From: Prorocentrum cordatum
Lineage: Eukaryota > Sar > Dinophyceae > Prorocentrales > Prorocentraceae
Length of the DNA: 64,000 bases
NCBI GenBank assembly: GCA_963575745.1
Contig: CAUYUJ010014360.1
Coordinates: 1,070,981-1,134,980, forward strand
Reading direction: 5' to 3'
Part shown: positions 1 through 12,513 of the stretch, in pieces
Layout: every line of letters starts with the position of its first letter
Position numbering within the stretch: position 1 is the stretch's first letter
Program-made: the position numbers and the translations under genes
Notes under the pieces: generated by a model
What the model saw: only the letters and a program-made list of their open reading frames with translations
Databases searched by the model: none
Told to the model about the DNA's origin: nothing

Positions 1-668
1 CACCTTCGCGTGGACTGATCCGAATTTGGCCGTTTTGCTAGACTGAGGGGGGGGCCGGCATACCTCGCTTCTCTCGGGCCGCTGCCTGGGCATCACGCAT
101 TCGATCTAGATTCCAAGCTGTCACCGCCGCATGCTCTGTGTCTTAAATCGTCTGCCTGCCACGATTTCGAAGGATTGAAGCGTTTCTACAAGGGGTTAGC
201 CCGGTCGGTGCTTAAGACTGTGTCACTCTCAGCGCGACGTGCGGCCGATCGAGGGGCTGGGCTGCGATACGCAGTGCCTGCGGAATGCGGCGAGCAAGAG
301 AGACAAGAGAACGTTCGGCACGGGACTATTCAACGGGCAATGGATCAAGATAAGGCAAAGGTCGGTCCGTGAATGATCCATGGCCGCGCGGCAAAACACC
401 CCGTCATCCGTGGAACAGCCACGGGTCGACAACGTACACCCCCCCAATAGGCATAGAGCACCCTGAAGTCTGGCCCCACGCAGGCATGCGATGTACATCA
501 CCTCACTCGCGAGGACTGGGGGGCGATGGGGTGTCACGCCGAAGCGTCCCGAACAAGGAGGCAAGGGCGCTTGCATCCGAGAGGAACGACGGCATCGCCG
601 AGAACATAAGGTTGTCGGAGGCGAGGCGGGAGGGAGAAAAATGCGGAAGAGTGCCCGCCAAGAAAAAG
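1..668. other. Non-coding stretch, nothing recognised
   Basis: No family-like protein is visible in any frame. The long minus-strand open frame that covers this area and runs to about 1368 is rich in Ser, Leu and Arg and owes its openness to GA and CGA repeats, so it is not treated as a gene. Confidence 0.5.
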
Positions 669-792
669 GAGAGAGAGAGAGAGAGAGACACCCACACACG
701 AATAGAGACACTGAGGGAGAGAGAGAGAGAGAGAGCGAGCGAGCGAGCGAGCTAGCGAGAAACGATGACGACGACGACGACGACGCGAACGA
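669..792. repeat. GA / GAGC / ACG compound microsatellite
   Basis: A (GA)n run passes into GAGC units and then ACG units within about 120 bases. In the reverse frames it encodes Ser-Leu and Ser-Arg runs that look like open reading frames. Confidence 0.9.
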
Positions 793-1839
793 CGAGGTAG
801 ATGGAGGAGGAGCCTGATTGGGCGAGGGATGCAGGACACGAGAAGCTGTCAAGGAAAACCACGGGCGGGGAATTCGAGACTTGAGATGGAACCTGGAAGC
901 TGAAATCTGATCGGCAACAAGCGCCACAAGACTGCGGCAACCAGACAAGACTGGAGACCAACATGCACGCTCGTGCGCACAACCAGGTGTCAGGCCTTCC
1001 TTGCACGCTTCGCGCCCTGCCCCGCTCGCGCGGACGAGTCCTGCACAGTGGAACAAGCGGCGACCTCGTGGGGTGGGGGCATGCAGAAACAAAAAAAGAG
1101 AGATAGAGAAGAAGCAAAAATGATTCGCTGTATGAAAAAACCTGAGGGACGGAGAGAAAGAGATGGGCCCCCTTGGGGCAGAACGCTGAGACAGAGACAG
1201 GCGAGAGGACACTGGAAGCAGAGAGACGAGGAGAGACGTGAGCAGGCACGGACTTGGACGACGACACCGACATAAGCTGCGACAAGCCCGCGGATACGAG
1301 CACAAATGGCTACACTGAAACCGAAATAGACAACCGCCATGGACACGGACCCTTGCCTCGGCGGCCACGCTTCATCGGCACCGCTGCGTAAGAGTCCAGC
1401 AAGCAAGCGCACCAAGAACTGAGCTGAGACGACGGCCGCCAGTTCGATGTGAGCAGGCCGGCGACATCGGGGGCGGCCAAGAGGGGGGTGTCCAAGAGGG
1501 GGGGGTGCAAATCATGACCGGCGGCATGTGCGCGGCCCAGCGGGGGGGCCAGGGACGTAATGAAAGAAAAAGAGGCGCCATAAAATCTGAGGAAATACCA
1601 TGGCCCCCGCCATGATATCCACCCCCCCCTAGTCATCACACCCCTCTTTGCCGCCCCCGAGACAAGGGAACGAGGACAGAAGAAAGAGCCGGGGCCGAGA
1701 GGGATAGCCAGGGGGGGGAAGGATGAGGGCGGGAGACAGGACGGGACCGACATGGCGGACCGCCAGACGGGCCGAGAGGAAGAGAGGGAGACGACAGGCA
1801 GAACACCACACAACACAGGCCTTGGCACAAACAGATATG
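793..1839. other. Non-coding stretch, nothing recognised
   Basis: The sequence is purine-rich on the plus strand, with G-runs near 1500, 1620 and 1710. No coding homology, RNA gene or inverted repeat was recognised. Confidence 0.4.
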
Positions 1840-2350
1840 CATATACATACATATATATATGTGTATGTATAGACAGTGAGATGTATGCACATGGAATTGA
1901 TAGATAGATAGGTAGGTAGGTAGGTAGATAGATAGATAGATAGATCGATTTGGGGGCGTCCATTCGGGGCGAAGGCGGGGAACACGAGGGTCTGCGGCCC
2001 CCACGGGGCCCCATATTTGGGCGAAATCGGCGCTCCCTCCCAAGACGCCAACCTCAGCATACCCAAAGTGATTCCGAATGGTCGAAAGTTCGACACGCGC
2101 CGATAGATCTACATTTACATGAATACATACACACATACATACATACATGCAGACGGACAGGCAGACAGACAGACATACAGACGCATACGTATGAGCATAC
2201 GTAGATCAACAAAAGCGTGCATACGAAGTTAAACATAAGCATGTACATCTACATCGCCACATACGTCGATATACTTGCATATACACTTGATCTGCACATA
2301 GACAACTGCATGCACACAAGCATATACATATATATACACGTGTTTAACAT
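1840..2350. repeat. Tetranucleotide and AT-rich microsatellite cluster
   Basis: The cluster holds TATACA/AT repeats near 1840-1870, GATA and GGTA tetranucleotides at about 1899-1945, and CATACA/CAGACA-type repeats from about 2110 to 2340. The interval 1950-2100 between them is unique sequence with no gene seen. Confidence 0.85.
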
Positions 2351-2859
2351 GTAGATATTGCATCTATATATCTATAAATAAATAAATAAAGTCGGTATGG
2401 GACTCCCCTAGGTTCCTACGTACGGAGCAAATCCAAGAATACGCGAGGACACTGTCTTGAGGCACCCAGGCGGCGGCGAGACTCGCTGGGGCAATTGCGG
2501 CTGCGGCGGCTGAGACTCGGGCCAGAGGCGAAGGTACATGCAGGGCAAGGAGCCAGAGCAGGAGTTCCGTGACTGCTGGTGGCGGTGATCCTCCTCCTGG
2601 GGACACGATTTTTGTACACCGCCCGCACGAACAAGCTGGTCCGACACAAGACCGTGGAGAGGGGGCTGTGTCTGTGCACAAAACGGCATCCCTTTGGGGC
2701 ACGACTTTTGTACACCACCCCTGCAAACAAGCCAGTCCAGCAGAAAGGACGCGCGCGGGGGCGGTGGCCAGAAATCGGCCCCCGATGCTCCCGAGTGCGA
2801 GTTTCCTGTGCTGCGACGCGGGGCTGTGCTGCACGCGCCGACCAAAGCACTTGAAACAA

Positions 2860-2861
<2 letters not shown>
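2351..2861. other. Non-coding stretch, nothing recognised
   Basis: Overlapping open frames exist on both strands but none has family-like content. A motif ending in TTTTGTACACC recurs near 2608 and 2705, suggesting a degenerate tandem repeat of about 95 bases. Confidence 0.35.

Positions 2862-2891
<30 letters not shown>
2862..2891 (+). repeat. Poly(A) tract
   Basis: About 30 consecutive A directly precede the large hairpin at 2903-3065. It could be the tail of a small retroposed sequence or a plain homopolymer. Confidence 0.8.
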
Positions 2892-2892
<1 letters not shown>

Positions 2893-2902
2893 ACCGAACA
2901 TC

Positions 2903-3065
2903 AGCTTTCGAACTTCAGCGCGGATTCCGTGGATCGGCGCTGGCCCCCCTGGCAGCACCTCTGGCGCCGCCGACGGCGCGCTCGGCGCGCCACGGAGGGG
3001 CTGCCAGGCGGTGCCAGGGGGGTCCAGCGCCGATCCACGGACTCCGCGCAGACCTCCGAAAGTTC
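2903..3065. mobile_element. Hairpin (foldback) element, family B copy 1
   Basis: The left half reads CGCGGATTCCGTGGATCGGC and the right half carries its near-perfect reverse complement, with GCCGATCCACGGACTCCGCG at about 3030-3049. Pairing continues inward through GGCAGC and outward through the CTTTCG...GCGCGGA arms, so nearly the whole 160 bases can fold into one stem with a GC-rich tip. A diverged second copy lies at 26444-26580 with related arms. This points to a non-autonomous foldback or MITE-like element. No target duplication was recognised. Confidence 0.7.
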
Positions 3066-3208
3066 ATATGCTTATGCCAAAGGGGGGTGCTGCACGCGCT
3101 GACTGAAGCACAGCGCGGGGTGAGCTGCTGGCCGAGGTCGCTGAGCGTCGAGATGCTCCGCATGCGGCGCCGGCGAGGGCGCCTGTGGAACACCACGCGG
3201 CCGTAGCG

Positions 3209-3373
3209 TTAGGTGAGGCATGTCCCCCTACAGGCCGATGAAAAATACTCCAAAAATCGAAAAATGTTCAAAGAATACTCGAAAAATAATCGAAATATAT
3301 TCCAAAAATCGTCCCCATTATATGTTTTAACTATTTTTTACATTCCTCCTGTAGAGGGGCAGGTCCGGCTTAA
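3209..3373. mobile_element. MITE-like element, family A copy 1
   Basis: A 165-base AT-rich element has terminal inverted repeats: the left end runs from TTAGGTGAGGCATGTCCC and the right end finishes ...AGGTCCGGCTTAA. It is flanked by imperfect 8-base direct repeats (CCGTAGCG at 3201-3208 and TCGTAACG at 3374-3381, 6 of 8 identical). The interior is A/T-rich with repeated CAAAAATC-type motifs and no ORF. It is a non-autonomous element; 8-base duplications would suit a hAT-like transposase. Confidence 0.7.
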
Positions 3374-3491
3374 TCGTAACGCGGCCCTCGCCACCAGTTT
3401 TGACACATAATTTCCCGCCGTCTCCGAGGCCCGATGAGGAGGGCGACGAGCACGCAGAGCCAGGATACCTGCAGGCACGACATGGCCAACC

Positions 3492-3624
3492 TTAGGTCGG
3501 GCATGTCCCCCTACAGGCGGATGTTGGGCGAAGAATAAAAAATACCCAAAAATATTCCATATATCCCCAAACTATTTTTTATATTTTAAAATACCCCTCC
3601 TGAAAAGGGACGTGCCCGACGTAA
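3492..3624. mobile_element. MITE-like element, family A copy 2, with perfect 8-bp target duplication
   Basis: A 133-base element has ends TTAGGTCGGGCATGTCCC and ...GTGCCCGACGTAA, which are inverted repeats of each other. It is flanked by a perfect 8-base direct repeat GGCCAACC (3484-3491 and 3625-3632). The inside is AT-rich with no ORF. The duplication fixes both element ends and shows insertion by a DNA transposase acting in trans. This is the reference copy for the family. Confidence 0.82.
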
Positions 3625-3632
3625 GGCCAACC

Positions 3633-5300
3633 CACGCTTCAAGTACCTGGGGGAGCAGTAGCTGAGCGCGACTTTGACCCACGAGCTGTGGGTTGCTCCA
3701 GCTGTCCCTGCGCTCCATGGTGGAGCCTGAATTCCAGAGCAGTGGGCTGTGAGTTTGAGGACCTATGAAGGGCAAGGCTGCGCGATTGTAGTTTGGCCCT
3801 GCGGAGTTGAAGAGTTCAAAACGCCACTTCTTCCCAACCCCCCGTGCGAATGCCATAGGTGTTGCTCCAATGCAGCTAGTTACTAGCTGTTTCAAGCGTG
3901 TGACTGAAATGCCATAAGAAGATATAGCACGCCCGTGAGCCCGCTGCAATTTCGATTCGACTGTAGGAGGGCTTGAGATGGTGATAACTACGAGTTAGCA
4001 CCCAAGCATATAGCATGTTACTTGCTTCGTACTCCACTCCGTGTGTAGAGATCTCGATGATACTTCGGAGGGTTGCTACCGACACCCATGAAACAACACC
4101 GGCGCCACCACACTGGCCTCCATTTTCAACCGGGTCGTCATTCAACCTACTTCCAACAAGGCAAACAGTTTCTCGAACACGCGGGTGCACGGCGGAAGCG
4201 GAAATTAATTCAACAATATGTTGCAATCAGCGATGATGCAAGAAAAAAGGCTCGCGGTATGTGCCGAAACCGACATGTTGTTCTGGTCCCTCGAATTGCA
4301 TCGCCATGGCGCCTTCACCATGCGTGGTGATCAAACCGTGGAGACTGTGACGACTCGTCCGGGCGCGCGGCCCCAATGGCTCTTCACCCGTCTCCTGCTC
4401 GCTCGGACTGTGCACCATGGCATCGGTGCGGTGCCATGTGGCGAAGTCTCGGTAAAGCTGAATCCGTTCAGCGCACGTTTTACAAATATCCGGTTGTATC
4501 TTCCCGCATGGCCCCAAATACATCTACGAAGATGGCCTCCAACCAGGTCCGGTAACCTACCCCAAAATACACCTGCCCATTGCAGCGGCACCTGCACGAT
4601 CAGTGCATCGCCTGGGCTATCCTCCACGATGACAGGATCAAAAGTGCGTTGCAAATCGTCTGGATTCCAGTCGTCGGGTAGGCAAAGCTATCCATAGTGG
4701 TGCTCGCGCGGAATGCATTATATTCAGCACCTCGCGAACCTTTCTTACTCCATGATCTGTTACCCAACTGTCACCACATGGCTTTGGTCACTTAGGCTAC
4801 CGTGCTGTAAGATTGTCAAGTTGCCGGCACGCCTCGCCCAGTGGCCCCCGAAGCTCCCCGCCATTATCCTGAGGACCCGCCATACAGGTGCCAGGAGGCC
4901 ATCCAAGATACTCGAACAGGTCCCCAACAAGGCTCCAAGGTTGTCGAAGCAGGCTCGCAGGGCTGCTTGACCCATTCCCTCATCAGTTCTCAGGTCATTG
5001 CTTCGATGTTTCCATTTGTGATATATAAGAAAATATTCGAGACTGTGCAGGAGTCGGATTTGCACCGCAAGTGTTAGCCATGAAGCTCGCCCAGCCGAGC
5101 ACACTGGAATAATAGTCTGATTTGCCCAGCATGTATCCAAGAATGCGCGGTGCCAGCTCCACAGTAGATCGAGGCGTCGTATGCCAAAAAGCGGCGACCG
5201 CCTTACAAGCATCGACAGTGGAAGCCGTAAAGTGGCAACTGCTCAGCAAATTGCGTGACCGAAGCGGAAACTCGATGACGCCAAACTTCCCACGCATCGC
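3633..5300 (-). pseudogene. Broken coding relic of unknown family
   Basis: Several minus-strand pieces read like real protein rather than repeat translation. From about 5300 to 5000 there is a segment with PLRSRNLLSSCHF, LGYMLGKSDYYSS and NPTPAQSRIFSYI. After a frameshift near 5020 it appears to continue to about 4760 (DNLGALLGTCSSILDG, APVWRVLRIMAG). From 4523 to 3876 a single frame with one stop near 4228 contains CKTCAERIQLYRDF and HGEGAMAMQFEGPEQ. A last piece lies at 3949-3650. Composition is mixed and not low-complexity. I do not recognise the family; a transposon protein or a host pseudogene are both possible. Confidence 0.35.
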
Positions 5301-6600
5301 GACGATGGGACCCAGGAGGCGACGTCTTCTCTTCGGATCTTGACGACCAAGCAGTGCCAACAGCTCTCGACCACCAACCAGGGAGGCGAGGGAGAAGAAA
5401 GGGCGGAGAGAGACAGGGCAAGCAGGGAAAGCACAGGAAGGGCAAGCCGAGAAATAACACGCAACAACAGGAGGCGCCAGAGGAGACAGGCAACGCGGCA
5501 AGATCAACGAGGTGATTCTCATTGAAATAATGGAAATAATGGAAGTCTGCTTGCCAGCTCCGGTAACCGGAGCGGTCCCCTTGAGGGCAGACCGTGCGCT
5601 GAGCATGTCGGAAAACGCGGATAACAAATCCTCTGGTGTGCAATACAACGAGCATGAGCGGGAAAATGCGTTTAGCAAATCCTCTGACAAGCACTCAGTC
5701 AGAGAATGCCCTGTCGGCTAATAAAGGCCAGGGAAGGAGGAGGAGGAGAAGAGGAGAGGGGGGCAACCAGCAGCACGCCGTGGGCTTATTCTACATTCAG
5801 TGGATCAGAGAAACCACTGTCTTATCATGTACGGAACGCGTCACCCCATCTCAAGCTGTGTCTGCCAACAGAGCGTTTGGCTGCAGGTCTGAACCAAGAC
5901 TTCAAATCCAATAATATGTTGTTCCATTTCTCCTCGGTGTCCAAGAAGACTCGTCTATCACAGTGTCATTTTCTTTCCGCTTGAAGTCTGCCCCAATATT
6001 AGATGTTCTAGTTGTTGTGATACTCATCGACTCATGAAGTTGCACGTCTTTTAAAATCTACCCAATTTTCATCATCACCTCTCGCTACGCGGAATATGCT
6101 TGCGTAAGATCTTCTCTGAGCGGTTCTAAATCTAAGTATACTTGTGGGCAGCGGAAAATCGGAAAATGGAACGAGATGCGAAAATCGGAAAGCGGGCATA
6201 ATGTGAAACGTTTGGGGGGACTGGCTCAGGGAGGGAAGCATCGATTTTGAATCGGCTATTATACATCGCCGATGGATCGGCGATGTGCCCCCGATACCGG
6301 ATCCGGACGTTCCTGAGTGGGGAGGGCTATCAGGCCCCTAGCGGCGATCAATGGGCGATTAGGGGTCGATGTATCCCCCTAATCCTATCCCCCATTACGC
6401 TGCCCCTGAAGGCAGGGCAAGCGAAGAGGGGGCAGAGCCTGGCCTTGTGGGTGGCGTCCGAGTACTGCGCGGACTTGTCGTTGGACTGCATGATCTGCTC
6501 CCAGATGGCCCTGACCCGGGGACAGACCTTCCTGACGCTCACCCAAGAATGCAGCCCACGCAAATCCAGGCCAGTATGCTCGGCCCTTGTCTTCTTCCAC
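5301..6600. other. Non-coding stretch, nothing recognised
   Basis: No coding homology or RNA gene is visible. The region includes a purine-rich plus-strand segment at 5380-5490. Confidence 0.4.
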
Positions 6601-7440
<840 letters not shown>

Positions 7441-8341
7441 GAACGGCCTGAACGTTGCAGTCGACGATCAGAGAGGCTGCTATGCTCGCGGCTGCAGCTT
7501 CGGCGCACCTGCAACGAAGCATGCGCAAAGACGAACTGTGGACGTGTGGACGGAATGAAGAGAAGGCGCAGCAGACCACGCCGAGCAAGGCACCGAGCAA
7601 TAAAGCGAAGTGGCCTGGTACCCGTTCCCACCCCCACAGCAAGCCGTCGTGACTGAATCGTAGGCCGATCATCTGGATGAAGCCGGCAACGAGACGGGAA
7701 CAGGCAAGCAACAGGTTCCACATGATCTTCCGGAGGTCGTCCACCATGGCACAGACCACCTCCACGAGGGAGCTCTAGACAGAGACAGAGTCCACTCTTA
7801 AATGCATCAGTGTCGCCAATGAGAGGCTCTAGACATGGAACATTCCATGTAAGGTTGGCCGCCACCAAGCATGCGGTCGACACCATGGGTCACCAAGTGA
7901 AAGGTGAGTCCCTTCAAACAGGAGCGAGGCTGATAAGGACCGGCCCAGCGCAGTGTAGCATCCCCGCTAGGTCAACTCGCACCAAAGCAATTGCCGAGCA
8001 GCAATTGATGCAACTGGTCAAGTTGCACAAGTGCCTCATGGCGCGCTGGCCGACCAGGAGGATCTCATTCAGCTCAGGGCGCAAGAAATAGGACGAACTC
8101 ACTGGTCCTCCTTGAGAGAGCCCTCGGCCTGACTTGACTGGCGAACCTGGTCGTCGACACCCTGACGTTCCCAGGCAGCCACCGTGGACTGGCGAGCATG
8201 ACCAAGGGGTGCGCTGCGACCACCAGCGGCCTGGTCCTAAAGATAAACGAAACCATCGGCGCTCTGACGCTCCTGGCTAACCACAGAGCCGTGGCGAACG
8301 AACGACGGCAGTGACTACGCTGATACTGACATCTCAACAGG
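7441..8341. other. Stretch without an identified gene
   Basis: Minus-strand frames between 7373 and 7886 contain a hydrophobic segment (FALLLGALLGVVCCAF) that could be a membrane relic, but I recognise no family. At 8160-8330 the plus strand is open with no recognised motif; it lies just upstream of the LINE relic and may be its decayed continuation. Confidence 0.35.
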
Positions 8342-9106
8342 GTGCTGCAGAACCGAAGGCGAGTGCTCAGGAAGCGGCGGCGAGGCTGTCCTCAGATTGC
8401 TTGCGTGCAGTGTGCAGTGAGACGCTCCCTGCTGGAGCCTAGTGCCGCGGAATCAAGTCTGCGTATCAAGTCTGTCATTGATGGTAGAGGGGGTGGTTCA
8501 GTTCGTGTTGTGTGGACAGCTTCGCATATTAACGAAAACAACCCTGGATTAAATGCTCATGAGAAGTTTTTGTTGCTGGCAACAGGCTGGCGGATGAGGC
8601 AGCTAACGAAGCGGCCCGCAGGGCATGGAGTCTGTGTTTGGTTGGCTCGGAGCCCACGACTGATCTTTGGGATGCTCCCGCTGCCTTAGTGCGGTGCAGG
8701 GCCCGTCGGACCCTTGCCGACGCCGCGGCTGCCGATCCGCGTAAGGACCCCTTGGACAAAGGCTGCTCTGGCCCCGAGCTGGCCAAGAAAGGCTCCAAAT
8801 TAGAGGTCGCCTCTCGAAATTCGGCTCATAGTTTCGAGGCGGTGGGCAAGATGTGTCGATGTCGCCATTGCGGCTCTCCGTCTTCCAAGAATGGTCTCTT
8901 GAAAGCCAGCAGATCCAGCTGTGATTGTGATGTCCTGGCCGCGTTTCCTAGGGATGTGGTCCTTCAGGTCCGAGGGCTCGTTGAGGTCCGCGGAACCCGT
9001 CTGCATCCTTCCCACTGCCTGGCCCGCTGGAGTTTGCATGATTTACCTGTGCTGCGTCAGATGCGGTAAAGACGGCCACCAAAGATGGCCGACAACGTTC
9101 GGCTGA
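8342..9106 (+). pseudogene. 3' end of a LINE polyprotein: RNase H domain plus Cys-rich tail
   Basis: The piece at 8435-8580 contains VRVVWTASHI and LNAHEKFLLLAT. After a shift at about 8578 the next frame reads GNRLADEAANEAARRA, which matches the last catalytic block of RNase H (GNxxADxxA). The same frame then runs to about 9065 with CRCRHCGSPSS and SSCDCD cysteine clusters. A final shift gives CVRCGKDGH near the end. RNase H removes the RNA strand during reverse transcription, and Cys-rich tails are typical of LINE ORF2 proteins. At least two frameshifts make it non-functional, and no reverse transcriptase precedes it, so it is a truncated copy. It is the only recognised plus-strand retroelement relic in the window. 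Confidence 0.65.
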
Positions 9107-9650
9107 GCGTCAGCCCATCACCCGCAAAAGTCGGGAGCATTCGGGGCGCATCAGGAAGGGGCTCTTCACTTCGCACGCTGGCGCCTCGCAGCCGGCACGA
9201 GGGATCGCTCGCGCACGCGCGGTGCCCGCTGCTGCGCGTCGTGCTGAGGTGGAGCGACGGCCTGGGACTACCCCGCCATCCTTGGCGGCCCCTGCCCACC
9301 CCTCATTGTGGAGGGGGCGAAGGGCGGGGGGGGACGACCTTTCGGGTCATCTCCGCGGGTTCGGGCCCTTTTCTCTATTTCTCCCTCCTCTCTCCTCCTC
9401 AGCACGCTGCGCTTAACAAAGAATCCAAAAAGGGCCCTCCTCCTCCTCTTCCCCCCACCCTCCTCATGAAACTCGTCCTCCTTATCTCATCCACAAATGA
9501 GCGAAGTCGTGCGAGGCCCGTGTGGTGCAATTTCTCACCCCAGATCTGTTCCCGACGGCCCCCGGGCAAGAGAACAACCCCCCTGGGGCCCGAAACCGGA
9601 ATTATAGAGCCCGGCGCGAAGCCAAGGCGGTTCAAAATCGGTCCATCCTG
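9107..9650. other. Flank of the LINE relic, nothing recognised
   Basis: No coding homology is seen downstream of the Cys-rich tail. Pyrimidine-rich patches lie at 9375-9400 and 9438-9470. Confidence 0.4.
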
Positions 9651-9654
9651 GCCG

Positions 9655-9860
9655 GTTCTTCCTCCTCTTCTTTTTCCTCCCCCTCCCTTTCCTCTCTCCT
9701 CGTCCTCCTTCTCATCCTCCTCCTCCTCCTCCTCGTCCTCCTCCTCCTCCTCCTCCTCCTCCTCCCTCCCTCCACCGTCTGCCCCATGTCCCGAGCCTGT
9801 GGCAGGGTCATCATCGGGTCGTTGTCGTCGTCGTCGTGGTCGTCGTCGTCGTCCTTTTGG
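9655..9860. repeat. TCC array followed by TCG repeats
   Basis: (TCC)n with variants runs from about 9655 to 9780, and (GTC)n from about 9820 to 9855. All frames remain open through them. Confidence 0.9.
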
Positions 9861-10999
9861 GTGGGCGGCACCGGCCGTAAGGCCTTCACGATAGAAATCC
9901 TGATACTACAGCGCAAACAAGAATCCAAAGGTGCAATGGGCGAAGTATCAAAAACGACACATGGGTGTCCAAGCACCCTCCCACACAGAGCCAGTAAGCC
10001 ATAGGGGCTCTAAGGAAAACAAGACATCAGGATCCAAGCACCCATCAGAAGGTGCACCCCGCAGGGCGAGGAAGCTCCATTTGGAAGCCAAGCTATCGGG
10101 GCCTGAGCACCCACCAGAATTGGCGCTGCACTGGCAAGTTTCTTACGACCACCGCGAAACAAAATGTGCAAGTGTTTATTGGGGAACCAGCGCGAATGGG
10201 CCAAGACGCGTGCTCCCGAACAGTGACGCCAGCCCATGGATTGAGAATCACAGCTGGAAGCACCAACGACGCAGCCTGATGGATCTCGGAAGCTAGAGTT
10301 TCTCTAGACCACCCCCCCACATACCTGGCGAAGGCTACTATACAACACCTGACACTTGGCCTCGCCCTGCAACAAAACTCCTCATCGACTGCCGAACAAG
10401 AGCAGATCGGTCACCGGTCACCCTCCCGCGCACGTCGGATAAGAATCTCGCTTCCACGCAACGGGCATGTCTCTTCGAATGGCGCAGGTACATGTCCACC
10501 CCCTGCTCAGATATTTGTGGTGACCCCGTTTCCGGATCAAAAGCTTCGCATCAGTTCCTGCCCTCCCTTACGCTCCCCCCACCCCGCACCAGGTGTACCG
10601 CAGCGGCAACTCCTGCGAGCAGGCACAGGGCTGAGACTAGCACTAGGGAGGAGCCACTGCTTCTACCCGATTGCCAATACTGCACCTAGACATGAAACAC
10701 GTCAAGCAATTGACCACCAATATGATTACCATGCCCTCACAAACAAGGGAAAACTGATATTTCTGCAGCCGCGCATGCACGGAGTGGGCGTGTTGGAATG
10801 CTCCTCTGTTGCCTGGTAAAGTTTTTCGTGCTTTGTAGAGCCACAACCACCACTCCCTCCTCGCAGGCGCGTAGGCACTTCGGCGGGGCTTGCCACAGGC
10901 AGCTGGGCTAGATTGTTGGTTTGCTGGTGGATTCGAACTCTGCTCTGTGACCGCCAAAGTGATGATCGGCATTACGATAGCACTGGCGCTCGTGATTGC
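9861..10999. other. Non-coding stretch, nothing recognised
   Basis: Short phrases such as AAGCACCC recur between 9970 and 10120, but no clear period was established. No gene is recognised. Confidence 0.35.
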
Positions 11000-11115
11000 G
11001 ATGAAAATGGTGTTGTTGATGATGATGATGATGACGACGGTGATGATGCTGATACGGATGATGGTGATGATGGTGATGGTGATGATGATGATGGTGATGG
11101 TGATGGTGATGGTGA

Positions 11116-11149
<34 letters not shown>

Positions 11150-11339
11150 GGTAATCATGATGAAGGTGAAGATGATGAGGAGGAGGAGGTTGAGGAGGAG
11201 GAGGCTTGGTTATGATAGTGATGATGGTGACGATGGTGATGATGGTGATGATAGTGATGATGGTGATGTTGGTGTTGGTAGTGTTGGTGGTGATGATGAT
11301 GATGCTGATGATGATGATGATGATGACGATGACGATGAC

Positions 11340-11433
<94 letters not shown>

Positions 11434-11660
11434 GGGGGAGCAGGAGAAGGAGGAGGAAGAGGAAGAGGGGTGGGGAGGAGAGGAGTGCCACTGGACAGCA
11501 GGGAAGGGCGGACAGGGGAAGGACAAGAAGATCGAGACGACGACAGCGGGGAAGAAAAGAGAGAAAAGTCCGCTGACCCTCAAGGGGATCCTCCTCCTCC
11601 TCCTCCTCCTCCTCCTCCTCCTCCTCCTCCTCCTCCTCCTCCTCCTCCTCCTCCTCCTAT
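11000..11660. repeat. GAT/GGT triplet array and TCC array
   Basis: GAT, GGT and GAC triplets fill about 11010-11300, followed by nearly pure (GAT)n at about 11340-11432. A separate (TCC)n run occupies about 11588-11660. Poly-Asp, poly-Met and poly-His translations come from these. Confidence 0.95.
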
Positions 11661-12004
11661 TCCTCCCCCTCCTCCTCCCACGAGCGCGAGGCCACAGGCT
11701 ACAGCCGCCCGATGACGGCCAGGAGCTCTTTTTGTCCCGCAGTGCCAGCTGCGGCAGGCGGGCCCCCGCCGTCCCCAGCACTCGTCGGTGCCGGATGTCA
11801 TGGCCTTAGCTGCCCCGATACGCCACACGCAACACGTGGCATCTTGGTACGGAGCCCAACACGTGGACTGGAAACGTAGGTCCGACGCGATACGCTCGCC
11901 AAAACGCGGGCCAATACGTGGAGCCAACACGCAACGTATGGACACGGACGTCTTGAACGCGTGACGTGTTGCGTTTCAATACGGGCGTATCGAGACAACT
12001 AAGG
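11661..12004. other. Non-coding, with recurring ACACGTGG-like motifs
   Basis: Between about 11830 and 11990 short motifs such as AACACGTGG, AATACGTGG and ACACGCAACGT recur irregularly. No coding content is recognised. Confidence 0.35.
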
Positions 12005-12472
12005 TCATGGCACATTTTTGTTTTTGATCGCGACCGCGGCGAGACAGGTCGGGCGGCGTAGAGGAACGAAGCGCAGATGCACCGGCCCAAATTGGCGCAC
12101 AGGAGGAGGAAGGCGAAGAGAGGAAGGGAACGAACGCGGAAGAGAAAAGGCCAAGCGGGGGGGGGCAAACAGGAGGCGAGCCTCGCTGCCGCTCAAATGG
12201 TACGTCTTACTCAGGACGTCAGAGAGCAAGGCAACTGAGACGATTGCCTCAACAGGCATGGGGAACAGACGCCAAAAACAGAGCCTGTCAACGTCGTCCC
12301 CCAGGATAAAGCCGTTAGGGAGGTAATGGTAAGCAATCAAAAGCTCCTCAAGTGTGGGGCATGCGACAGTGTGTCTGATGTGAGCGCCGTGCGGCGCCCG
12401 ACGCGCTACACACGCGTCGGGGGTCCCGAACCGTCCGCTCGGACACCTGGAGTTCGTGAGCGTCCGCAGGAA

Positions 12473-12513
<41 letters not shown>

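Noticed and set aside
229-1368. 379-codon minus-strand open frame
   Set aside because: Ser/Leu/Arg-rich, spans GA and CGA repeats, and has no recognised motif.
10890-11781. Asp-rich, Met-rich and His-rich open frames
   Set aside because: Translation of a GAT array; no non-repeat domain is attached.
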